A DNA stretch of 16,977 bases from positions 1 to 16,977 of the forward strand of contig CAKTTR010000040.1 in NCBI GenBank assembly GCA_934615645.1, read 5' to 3'. This document shows, piece after piece, positions 7,118 through 13,419 of the stretch. The position numbers were made by a program, and so were the translations under genes. The notes under the pieces are model-generated. The model saw nothing but the letters and a program-made list of their open reading frames with translations, did no database searches and was not told the DNA's origin. Each line of letters starts with the position of its first letter. Within the stretch, counting starts at the first letter, position 1. This DNA comes from an uncultured Oscillospiraceae bacterium. GTDB lineage: Bacteria; Bacillota; Clostridia; Oscillospirales; Oscillospiraceae.

Positions 7118-8311
7118 TTATTTCTTGCAGAGCTCCGCCGTATCCTGCGCGATCATCAGTTCCTCGTTCGTCGGGATGACCCAGACTTCGACCTTGGAAT
7201 CCGGCGTGGAGATCTTCTGCTCCTTGCCGTGAATCTTGCTGTTGATCTCCGGGTCGAGCTTGACGCCGAGGAATTCCAGATAGGAGCAGACGCTGGCACG
7301 CGTATCCGGCCCGTTTTCGCCGACACCGGCGGTGAAGGTCAGAACATCCAGCCCGTTCATGGCGGCGGCATAGGCGCCGACATATTTGGCGACCTCGTAG
7401 TCAAACTTCTCCAGGGCGAGCTTGCACTTTTCGTTGCCCTCGGCGGCGCCGCTTTCCAGATCGCGGAAGTCGGAGGAGAGCTCGGACATGGCCAGCACGC
7501 CGGACTTCTTGTTCAGCATCGTCAGGCATTCGTCGACGTTCATGCCGTACTTATTGCAGATGAACTGGACGACGCAGGCATCAATATCGCCGCAGCGGGT
7601 CCCCATGGGGACGCCGGCCAGCGGGGAGAGGCCCATGGACGTGTCCTGACATTCGCCGTTGCGAATGGCGGCCAGGGAGGAGCCGTTGCCCAGGTGGCAG
7701 TTGACCATTTTGAAGTCCTTCCGGCCCAGCAGCGCAGCTGCCCGGCGGGCGACAAAGCGGTGGGAGGTGCCGTGGAAGCCATAGCGGCGGATGGAGTCAT
7801 TCTCGTAGTATTCCGTCGGGATGGCGTAGCGGTAGGCCTTGGGGGGCATCGTCATATGGAACGCCGTATCGAAGACGGCGACCTGGGGCGTGCCGGGCAT
7901 GGCCTTTTCACAGGCTTCGATGCCCATGAGGTTTGCCGGGTTGTGCAGCGGGCCCAGGGGGAAGCAATCCCGGATGGCCTGCTTGCAAGCCTCGTCTACA
8001 ACGCAGGAGGCAACGAATTTATCGCCGCCGTGCAGCACGCGGTGGCCGACTGCGTCGATCTCGTCGACGGAGGAAATCACGCCGTTTTCCGGGTCCACCA
8101 GGATCTGCATGACGGCTTCAATGGCCTCCTTATGGGTCGGCATGGGGATATCCCGGGTGACCTTGAGGTCGCGGGCCGGGACCTTGTGGGTCAGGCGGCC
8201 GTCCAGATTGATGCGCTCACACAGGCCCTTTGCCATTACGTTGCCGCTTTTCGGATCCATCAGCTGATATTTCAGGGAAGAGGAACCGGCGTTGATTACG
8301 AGGATGTTCAT
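7118..8311 (-). CDS. ackA: Acetate kinase
   Basis: 397 residues, the usual length of the family. It interconverts acetyl phosphate + ADP and acetate + ATP in the cytosol, the ATP-yielding end of acetate fermentation. Signature 1, INAGSSSLKYQ (6-16), is at the N-terminus and signature 2, VFDTAFHMTMPP (146-157), follows. R91 (GHRVLHGG), D148, and H180 in GFHGTSH (178-184) match the conserved active-site residues. GNGSS, TMGLSPLAGVPMGTR and FTAGVGENG blocks are intact. The gene lies 44 bp downstream of an HPr-like gene on the same strand and shares its promoter. No pta is in the window, so the phosphotransacetylase must be elsewhere. The Shine-Dalgarno AGGAGTT is about 13 nt from the ATG, slightly far. 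A clear terminator follows. Confidence 0.98.
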   Translation of the reverse strand: MNILVINAGSSSLKYQLMDPKSGNVMAKGLCERINLDGRLTHKVPARDLKVTRDIPMPTHKEAIEAVMQILVDPENGVISSVDEIDAVGHRVLHGGDKFVASCVVDEACKQAIRDCFPLGPLHNPANLMGIEACEKAMPGTPQVAVFDTAFHMTMPPKAYRYAIPTEYYENDSIRRYGFHGTSHRFVARRAAALLGRKDFKMVNCHLGNGSSLAAIRNGECQDTSMGLSPLAGVPMGTRCGDIDACVVQFICNKYGMNVDECLTMLNKKSGVLAMSELSSDFRDLESGAAEGNEKCKLALEKFDYEVAKYVGAYAAAMNGLDVLTFTAGVGENGPDTRASVCSYLEFLGVKLDPEINSKIHGKEQKISTPDSKVEVWVIPTNEELMIAQDTAELCKK

Positions 8312-8355
8312 GGTTACTTGTCAACTCCTATTTTGTGTTAAGATAAGGCAGAATG

Positions 8356-8601
8356 TTAGATTTCATCGTGGAACAGCTTGCGCTCAAACTCCAGCATGAT
8401 CGGCTCGTCCTCTTTTTTCTCGCAGAACAGTTCGAGCTCGTCGCCATGCTCTCCCAGCAGAGCGCCCATGGCGATATACTGGCTCAGAGAGGATTTCATG
8501 TTGAAGATGTCGCCCTGCAGAGAACGCAGGAATACATTGCCCTTGCAGCGACTTACGGCTTCAACAAAAGCATTGACTTGAACAGAATTTTTCAGTTTCA
8601 T
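8356..8601 (-). CDS. HPr-like protein lacking the canonical active-site histidine
   Basis: 81 residues, the size of the PTS phosphocarrier HPr. The order of elements fits HPr: N-terminal strand, helix (NAFVEAVSRCKGNVFL), strand with RSLQGDIFNMKSS, helix (LSQYIAMGALLG), strand with ELELFCE, and C-terminal helix. The active-site loop that in HPr holds His15 (GLHARPA) reads NSVQVNAF here and has no histidine, so PEP-dependent phosphotransfer is unlikely. A serine pair (S37/S38) sits near the regulatory Ser46 of true HPr. Divergent HPr-fold proteins of this kind are common in clostridia, with unknown roles; a regulatory role is speculation. AGGAGGG with 6-nt spacing precedes the ATG. It is first in a unit with ackA, behind a strong promoter and a structured leader. 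Confidence 0.72.
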   Translation of the reverse strand: MKLKNSVQVNAFVEAVSRCKGNVFLRSLQGDIFNMKSSLSQYIAMGALLGEHGDELELFCEKKEDEPIMLEFERKLFHDEI

Positions 8602-8641
8602 GGTAAGCCCTCCTAAAGATGTTTCCTTTTTGATCGGTATG

Positions 8642-8650
8642 TGCTATAAT
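8642..8650 (+). promoter_or_regulatory. Extended -10 promoter candidate toward tmcAL
   Basis: TGCTATAAT is a perfect TGnTATAAT extended -10 element. No good -35 is seen (TTTCCT at 17 bp). Transcripts starting near 8657 would carry a leader of about 225 nt including the 8698-8761 dyad before tmcAL. Confidence 0.4.
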
Positions 8651-8697
8651 CCTGATAAAATCGTTGTGCGCCTGCTTTTGAATGAAAGGATTTCATC

Positions 8698-8761
8698 GAA
8701 AAGCCCGCGCCGCCGTCTTGGGCAGGACCTGCTGCGACGGAGGCGCGATCAAAGGCTTTTC
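8698..8761 (-). promoter_or_regulatory. Large imperfect dyad in the leader of the HPr-like/ackA unit
   Basis: GAAAAGCC (8698-8705) pairs with GGCTTTTC (8754-8761). Inside it, CGCGCC (8706-8711) pairs with GGCGCG (8742-8747), then CCGTC (8713-8717) with GACGG (8736-8740), with a further GCAG/CTGC hairpin (8722-8725, 8729-8732) in the loop. As - strand RNA it starts about 13 nt after the predicted start site and ends in GGGCTTTTC, like a weak terminator. The same DNA could also lie in a leader of tmcAL on the other strand. It matches no riboswitch class that I recognise. Confidence 0.6.
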
Positions 8762-8780
8762 AAGCGTTTGACCAGCTTCT

Positions 8781-8809
8781 AGTATAATGCATCTGACCCG
8801 GCAAGTCAA
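8781..8809 (-). promoter_or_regulatory. Sigma-A promoter of the HPr-like/ackA unit
   Basis: On the - strand, TTGACT (8804-8809) is followed after exactly 17 bp by TATACT (8781-8786), each 5 of 6 to consensus. Start would be near 8774, giving a leader of about 170 nt to the HPr-like gene. The -10 overlaps a TATAAT on the + strand (8783-8788). Confidence 0.82.
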
Positions 8810-8881
8810 GAATCGACTTTGCATTTATTGGAAATTCTGTGCTTTCTTCCGCGGCTTCTTGGCGGATTTTTGGGGGTTTTT

Positions 8882-10051
8882 ATGAAAATAGCTGCCATCA
8901 TCAGTGAATATAACCCGTTTCACAATGGGCACGCCAAGCAATTTCGCCTCATCCGGGAGCGGCTGGGGGCCGACACGGTCATCGTCTGCCTGATGAGCGG
9001 CAATTTCGTCCAGCGGGGCGAGCCGGCGCTTTTGCCAAAGGCGGTGCGGGCCGAGGCGGCGGTGGCCTGCGGGGCGGACCTCGTCCTGGAGCTGCCGGTG
9101 ACGGCGGCGCTCTCCTCCGCAGAGGGGTTTGCCGCGGGCGGCGTCCGGCTGCTGGATGCGCTGGGCGTCGTTGACGAACTGTGCTTCGGCGCGGAGACGG
9201 CGGACCGGGACGCCCTGTGGCAGACGGCGGCCTGCCTGCGGACCCCGGCGTTTTCTGAGGCGCTGCGGCGGGAGTTGTCGGGGGGCATCTCCTTTGCCGC
9301 TGCCCGCAGCCGGGCGCTGGCGCAGCTGGGCGCTGCGCCGGAAGTGGTGCGGCAGCCGAATGATATTCTGGCGGTGGAGTACTGCAAGGCGCTGCAGGCG
9401 CTGGGCAGCCAAATAGAGCCTGCCGTGTTCTTGCGGCAGGGGGCGTATCACGCCGTGCTGCCGGAGGGGGAGAACCCGTCGGCGACGTCGCTGCGGGAGC
9501 TTGCGCGGCCGGAGGCTTGGGCGGCGTATGTCCCGGCGGCGGCGCTGGCCGTCTATGCCCGGCACCCGGCGCAGTACCGGCGGGAGAACGGCGAGCGGGC
9601 GATGCTGGCGGTGCTGCGGCGGATGCCGGAGGCGGAATTTGCCGCGCTGCCCTACGGTTCCGAGGGACTGTGGCGGAAGCTGTACCGGGAGAGCCGCCGG
9701 GCGGGCAGTGTCGATGCCTTGCTGGACGCCGTCAAATCCAAGCGCTACGCCCGCAGCCGCATTGCCCGGATGTGCATGTGCGCGTATCTGGGCCTGGATG
9801 CGGACGCCATGGCGATGGAACCGCCGTACCTGCGGGTGCTGGCGATGCGGGAGCCGGGGCGGGCGCTGCTGCGGCAGGCGCATGAGACGAGCCGTATCCC
9901 CCTCATCCAGGCTGGGACCCGGGTGCGCACGCCGTATTTTGCGCTGGAGACGCGGGCTTGTGACCTTTACGCCATGTTTGCGCCCCCCGGCGCGCCGCTG
10001 ACCGCCGACGGGGAGCGGCACAGCAGGATATTTTATCAAAATGAAAAATAA
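8882..10051 (+). CDS. tmcAL: tRNA(Met) cytidine acetate ligase (TmcAL/YlbM)
   Basis: 389 residues. TmcAL activates acetate with ATP and transfers the acetyl group to C34 of elongator tRNA(Met), giving ac4C. The N-terminus (KIAAIISEYNPFHNGH) carries the nucleotidyltransferase HNGH motif (14-17), followed by CLMSGNFVQRGEPAL (36-50), both typical of YlbM/TmcAL. RQPNDILAVEY and the conserved IPLIQAGT-type region near the end are also present. ATG 8882 was chosen over an upstream in-frame ATG (8819) because it begins exactly at the conserved N-terminus and has GGGGG (8872-8876) 5 nt before it. The gene is divergent from the ackA unit, whose product releases or consumes acetate. tmcAL/ylbM genes near acetate genes or rpm genes are a known Firmicute arrangement. 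Confidence 0.93.
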   Translation: MKIAAIISEYNPFHNGHAKQFRLIRERLGADTVIVCLMSGNFVQRGEPALLPKAVRAEAAVACGADLVLELPVTAALSSAEGFAAGGVRLLDALGVVDELCFGAETADRDALWQTAACLRTPAFSEALRRELSGGISFAAARSRALAQLGAAPEVVRQPNDILAVEYCKALQALGSQIEPAVFLRQGAYHAVLPEGENPSATSLRELARPEAWAAYVPAAALAVYARHPAQYRRENGERAMLAVLRRMPEAEFAALPYGSEGLWRKLYRESRRAGSVDALLDAVKSKRYARSRIARMCMCAYLGLDADAMAMEPPYLRVLAMREPGRALLRQAHETSRIPLIQAGTRVRTPYFALETRACDLYAMFAPPGAPLTADGERHSRIFYQNEK

Positions 10052-10054
10052 TGC

Positions 10055-10083
10055 TTGCATTTTTGGCAATGCTATGGTACTAT
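10055..10083 (+). promoter_or_regulatory. Promoter of rpmE
   Basis: TTGCAT (10055-10060), a 17-bp spacer and TACTAT (10078-10083) form a good sigma-A promoter. Transcription would start near 10090, about 60 nt before rpmE. It begins just after the tmcAL stop, so rpmE does not depend on read-through. Confidence 0.75.
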
Positions 10084-10103
10084 ATCTAGGCGATGCGAAT
10101 CGG

Positions 10104-10126
10104 AAAGCGCCGCTGTGCGCTTTTTT
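10104..10126 (+). terminator. Terminator-like hairpin in the rpmE leader (possible attenuator)
   Basis: AAAGCGC (10104-10110) pairs with GCGCTTT (10117-10123) around CGCTGT, followed by a run of six T (10121-10126). This is an intrinsic-terminator shape placed between the rpmE promoter and its ribosome binding site. Ribosomal-protein leaders for L31 are known in bacteria; whether this belongs to one of those families needs a covariance search. It could also be the terminator of tmcAL transcripts. Confidence 0.65.
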
Positions 10127-10151
10127 AATACAGTAGAAAGAGGTGAACAGA

Positions 10152-10352
10152 GTGAAGGAAGGTATCCATCCCAAGTACGAACAGACTACGATCAGATGCG
10201 CATGTGGTGAAGTCATCGAGACCGGTTCCACCAAAAAGGACATCAAAGTTGAAATCTGCTCCAAGTGCCACCCTTTCTATACCGGCAAGCAGAAGCTGGT
10301 TGATACTGGTGGACGTGTTGACCGTTTCAACAAGAAATACGGTCTGAAGTAA
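10152..10352 (+). CDS. rpmE: 50S ribosomal protein L31 (zinc-binding type)
   Basis: 66 residues, starting KEGIHPKYEQT and ending VDRFNKKYGLK, the standard L31 form. CAC (residues 16-18) and CSKC (36-39) supply the four zinc-binding cysteines of the C+ paralogue, so this is the form used when zinc is sufficient. L31 bridges the ribosomal subunits near the central protuberance. The start is GTG 10152, with AGAGGTG before it; an in-frame GTG at 10143 would add three residues, but it overlaps the Shine-Dalgarno. The gene has its own promoter, a leader hairpin and a terminator. Confidence 0.97.
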   Translation: MKEGIHPKYEQTTIRCACGEVIETGSTKKDIKVEICSKCHPFYTGKQKLVDTGGRVDRFNKKYGLK

Positions 10353-10359
10353 TTTGCAC

Positions 10360-10392
10360 AAGCCCGCGCCTGATGTTGGTGCGGGCTTTTTT
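10360..10392 (+). terminator. Intrinsic terminator of rpmE
   Basis: AAGCCCGCGCC (10360-10370) pairs with GGTGCGGGCTT (10378-10388), with one G-U pair and a 7-nt loop, followed by T-run 10387-10392. It lies 8 bp after the rpmE stop. hflX begins 21 bp later, so hflX needs read-through or a promoter that I could not identify. Confidence 0.92.
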
Positions 10393-10412
10393 CTATTTGC
10401 CATGGGGGAAGA

Positions 10413-11678
10413 ATGGAACAACTGGAACGACATGTGATAGAGCGGGCAATTCTGGTGGGCCTCAATGCCGATTGCTTTGCCCCGGAACAGACAGCGACGG
10501 AGGCGTCGCTCGACGAGCTGGCGGCGCTTTTGGAGGCTGCCGGAGGCCAGTGCGTTGGCCGGGTGCTGCAAAACCGCCACACGCCGGACCCGCACAGCTT
10601 CATCGGCGAGGGCAAGGCCCAGGAGGTCCGGGCGCTGGCCGCGCAGACCGGGGCGGAGATGCTGATCTTTGACAATGCCCTTTCGCCCTCGCAGCTGCGG
10701 GCACTGGAGGAGCTGACCGGCGCAGTCGTGCTGGACCGCAGCGCCTTGATCCTGGATATTTTTGCCCAGCGGGCCAAGACGGCTGAGGGCCGCCTGCAGG
10801 TGGAGCTGGCCCAGTACCAGTATCTGCTGCCCCGGCTCAGCGGCATGGGCAAGAGTCTGTCGCGTCTGGGCGGCGGCATCGGCACCCGCGGCCCCGGCGA
10901 GACAAAGCTGGAGACGGACCGCCGCCACATCCGCGAGCGCATCCACCGGCTGGAGCGGGAGCTTGCCGAGGTGCGCCGGACCCGGGCGGTCCAGCGGGAG
11001 CGCCGGATGAAAAATTCCATCCCGGTCGTCGCCCTGGTGGGCTATACGAACGCCGGGAAATCGACGCTGCTCAACGCCCTGACCGGCGCTGGCATCCCTG
11101 CAAACAACCGCCTGTTCGATACGCTGGATACGACGACGCGGAAGCTCCGTTTGTCGGAGACGACCCAGGTGCTGCTCTCGGACACCGTCGGGTTTATCTC
11201 CAAGCTGCCGCATCATCTGGTCGACGCCTTTCAGGCGACGCTGGAGGAGCTGCGCTACGCGGACCTGCTGGTCCATGTCATCGACGCGACGGATCCGCAG
11301 CGCCAGGCGCATATCGCCGTGGTGGAAAAGCTTATCGGCGAACTGGCGGGGGAGGGCGTGCCGGTCATCTCCTGCTACAACAAGGCGGACCTGGAGGTCG
11401 AGGCGCTGCCCCATGGGGAGCTGACCATCGCCATCTCCGCCAAAACGGGGGCGGGACTTTCCGACCTGCTGGCCCTGATGGAGCAGGCCCTGCAGCGGGG
11501 GCAGCATCGGGCGAAATTCCTGCTGCCCTACGCCATGGCAGGCCAGCTTGAGGTGCTGCACCGCCAGGCGCAGGTGCTCGAATGCGAATATACGGAGCGC
11601 GGCATCGTTGTGGAGGCTGTGTGCGATGAAATTCTCTACGGCAAGCTGCAGGCGTATCTTATAGAAAGCGAGGGGTGA
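10413..11678 (+). CDS. hflX: Ribosome-associated GTPase HflX
   Basis: 421 residues. HflX binds the 50S subunit and splits stalled or hibernating ribosomes. The N-terminal HflX domain (about 10-195) contains GRVLQNR, FIGEGKAQEV and GGGIGTRGPGETKLETDRR (153-171), the family signature. The GTPase domain follows: G1 GYTNAGKST (210-218), G3 DTVGF (257-261), G4 NKAD (323-326), G5 SAK (342-344). The C-terminal part is short, as in many Firmicutes. GGGGGA sits a few nt before ATG 10413. It heads a run of genes (YigZ, dgt-like, dnaG, rpoD) with small gaps, so it may be the first gene of that unit. Confidence 0.97.
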   Translation: MEQLERHVIERAILVGLNADCFAPEQTATEASLDELAALLEAAGGQCVGRVLQNRHTPDPHSFIGEGKAQEVRALAAQTGAEMLIFDNALSPSQLRALEELTGAVVLDRSALILDIFAQRAKTAEGRLQVELAQYQYLLPRLSGMGKSLSRLGGGIGTRGPGETKLETDRRHIRERIHRLERELAEVRRTRAVQRERRMKNSIPVVALVGYTNAGKSTLLNALTGAGIPANNRLFDTLDTTTRKLRLSETTQVLLSDTVGFISKLPHHLVDAFQATLEELRYADLLVHVIDATDPQRQAHIAVVEKLIGELAGEGVPVISCYNKADLEVEALPHGELTIAISAKTGAGLSDLLALMEQALQRGQHRAKFLLPYAMAGQLEVLHRQAQVLECEYTERGIVVEAVCDEILYGKLQAYLIESEG

Positions 11679-11684
11679 GGCGAG

Positions 11685-12332
11685 ATGGAGCAGCCTGTGA
11701 AGCGAGCGCCGTTCTTCACCCCCACCGGCCCGGCGGCGGAGACGATGATCGAGAAAAAATCCCGCTTCACCGGCAGGATCTGGCCGGTGGAGACGGAGGA
11801 GGAAGCGTTGGCGCAGATCAAAAAGACCCGGGATGAATTCTGGGACGCCACGCACAATGTCTATGCCTACATTATAAAAGGCGGCGCGACCCGCTACAGT
11901 GACGACGGCGAGCCCGGCGGCACAGCGGGGATGCCGGTGCTCAATGTGCTGCGCCAGGCGGAGATCGCGAACGTCTGCTGCGTCGTCACCCGTTATTTTG
12001 GCGGGACGCTGCTGGGGGCAGGCGGGCTGGTGCGGGCCTATGGAAAGGCCGCGAAGCTTGCGCTGGACGCGGCGGGCATCTCGGTGCAGCGGGTCTGGTC
12101 CCAGGTGCGCATCCCGTGCCCGTACCATCTTTTTGAGCGGGTCCGGCTGGATGTTGCGGCGTTTGGCGGCCAGGTGCAGGATACGGACTTTGCCGCGGAT
12201 GTGACGCTGGACGTTTTGCTGCCGGAGGAGCAGACGGCGCCGTTTTTGCTGCGCCTGCAGGACCTGTCCGGCGGGAAAATGCAGCCGGAGGTCATGGGAA
12301 CGTGCTACCGGGCCTTCCCGGTGGAAAAATAG
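11685..12332 (+). CDS. YigZ/IMPACT family protein (UPF0029)
   Basis: 215 residues. The N-terminal UPF0029 domain has EKKSRFTGRI (23-32), THNVYAYII (56-64), SDDGEPGGTAGMPVLNVL (72-89) and VVTRYFGGTLLGAGGLVRAY (100-119), all hallmarks of YigZ/YvyE. A smaller C-terminal ferredoxin-like domain (about 140-215) completes the usual length. Family members resemble eukaryotic IMPACT, a regulator of translation-linked kinase Gcn2; the bacterial role is not settled. GAGGGGTGAGG precedes the ATG, and the gap to hflX is only 6 bp, implying co-transcription and possibly translational coupling. Confidence 0.93.
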   Translation: MEQPVKRAPFFTPTGPAAETMIEKKSRFTGRIWPVETEEEALAQIKKTRDEFWDATHNVYAYIIKGGATRYSDDGEPGGTAGMPVLNVLRQAEIANVCCVVTRYFGGTLLGAGGLVRAYGKAAKLALDAAGISVQRVWSQVRIPCPYHLFERVRLDVAAFGGQVQDTDFAADVTLDVLLPEEQTAPFLLRLQDLSGGKMQPEVMGTCYRAFPVEK

Positions 12333-12357
12333 GCGGAACGGAAAGGGGAGCGCCGCA

Positions 12358-13374
12358 GTGGAGGAACTGAGTATTCGCCAGCGCCTGGAGCAGGCGGAGC
12401 ATGAAAATTTAGCGCCCTGGGCAGCGTTTGCCGATGCATCCCGGGGCCGGGCCTATCCGGAGGCGCCGTGCCAGATGCGCACCTGCTACCAGCGGGATGT
12501 GGACCGCATTGCCTACAGCAAGGCGTTCCGCCGCCTGATGCACAAGACCCAGGTGTTTTTGCAGCCGGAGGGCGACCACTACCGCACCCGGATGACCCAC
12601 ACTCTGGAGGTCAGCCGCATCGCCCGCAGCATCGCCCGGGGCCTGCAGTTGAATGAGGACCTGACCGAGGCGGCGGCCCTGGGCCACGACCTGGGGCATA
12701 CGCCCTTTGGCCACGCCGGAGAGGTCGCGCTAACGGAGGTCCTGGGGCGGCCGTTCCGGCATAATGAGCAGTCCCTGCGGGTCGTCGACCGGCTGGAGAA
12801 CGATGGCCGGGGGCTGAACCTGTGCTATGAGGTCCGCATGGGCATCGTCGGGCACACGGGGCCGGAGATCGCGCAGACGCTGGAGGGGCAGATCGTCCGG
12901 ACGGCGGACCGCATCGCCTATATCAACCACGATATTGACGACGCCATGCGCGCCGGGATCCTGACGAATGACGATATCCCCGCGTCGATCTCTGATATTC
13001 TGGGCCACACCCACCGCCAGCGGATCGACACGCTGGTGCGGGATATGATCGCCTGCTCCGTGGGCGGCGACCGGCTGCAGATGCAGCCGCAGGTCAGCCG
13101 GGCCATGAATGAGCTGCGGGAATTCATGTTTGAACGGGTTTACCGTAATCCGGTCGCCAAAGGAGAGGAATCCAAGGCGCGGGGCATCATCCAGCAGCTG
13201 TACCGCTACTATGAACGCTGGCCGGAGAGACTCCCGGCGGATTTCCTGCCGCAGCTGGATTTTGACGGAATTCAGCGGGTCATCTGCGATTATATCGCCG
13301 GGATGACAGACAAATACGCGATTTACAAATACTCTGAGCTCTTTATCCCTGCCGCCTGGCAGGTCCGGGGCTGA
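12358..13374 (+). CDS. dgt: dGTP triphosphohydrolase-like HD-domain protein
   Basis: 338 residues from a GTG start with GGGGAG upstream. The HD-superfamily metal site is complete: H81 (RMTHTLEV), H110-D111 (ALGHDLGHTPFGHAGE) and D184 (TADRIAYINHDIDD). YSKAFRRLMHKTQVF (53-67) and EGDHYRTR (71-78) are typical of the dGTPase family. The length fits the shorter Firmicute type-2 form. Expected activity is hydrolysis of dGTP or other dNTPs to nucleoside and triphosphate. It lies directly before dnaG and rpoD, the order often seen in clostridia, where it may tune dNTP pools at replication. The gap of 25 bp to the YigZ gene fits an operon. Confidence 0.93.
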   Translation: MEELSIRQRLEQAEHENLAPWAAFADASRGRAYPEAPCQMRTCYQRDVDRIAYSKAFRRLMHKTQVFLQPEGDHYRTRMTHTLEVSRIARSIARGLQLNEDLTEAAALGHDLGHTPFGHAGEVALTEVLGRPFRHNEQSLRVVDRLENDGRGLNLCYEVRMGIVGHTGPEIAQTLEGQIVRTADRIAYINHDIDDAMRAGILTNDDIPASISDILGHTHRQRIDTLVRDMIACSVGGDRLQMQPQVSRAMNELREFMFERVYRNPVAKGEESKARGIIQQLYRYYERWPERLPADFLPQLDFDGIQRVICDYIAGMTDKYAIYKYSELFIPAAWQVRG

Positions 13375-13419
13375 GCAAGTTGACATAATTTTTGAAAAAT
13401 TGCCTGCGGAGGTGATTTT

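Noticed and set aside
6881..8341. Open reading frame of 486 codons on the + strand
   Set aside because: Antisense to ackA, with a Gly/Val/Asp-rich shadow translation.
8600..8782. 60-codon frame on the + strand in the intergenic region
   Set aside because: No ribosome binding site; it covers the dyad leader and the promoter region; no recognisable product.
8768..8788. TTGACC followed by TATAAT on the + strand as a promoter
   Set aside because: The spacer is only 9 bp. The same bases are better explained by the - strand promoter with 17-bp spacing.
8819..8881. N-terminal extension of TmcAL from ATG 8819
   Set aside because: The extension precedes the conserved KIAAIISEYNPFHNGH start and lacks a good ribosome site; ATG 8882 fits better.
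8825..10264. Open reading frame of 479 codons on the - strand
   Set aside because: Antisense to tmcAL and the rpmE promoter; Arg/Pro/Gln-rich shadow.
10125..12128. Open reading frame of 667 codons on the - strand
   Set aside because: It lies antisense to rpmE, hflX and the YigZ gene, all well conserved. The translation has no recognisable domain; long antisense frames are expected in GC-rich coding DNA.
13380..13408. TTGACA before dnaG as a promoter
   Set aside because: No -10-like hexamer at 16-18 bp; the region there is GC-rich and contains the ribosome binding site.
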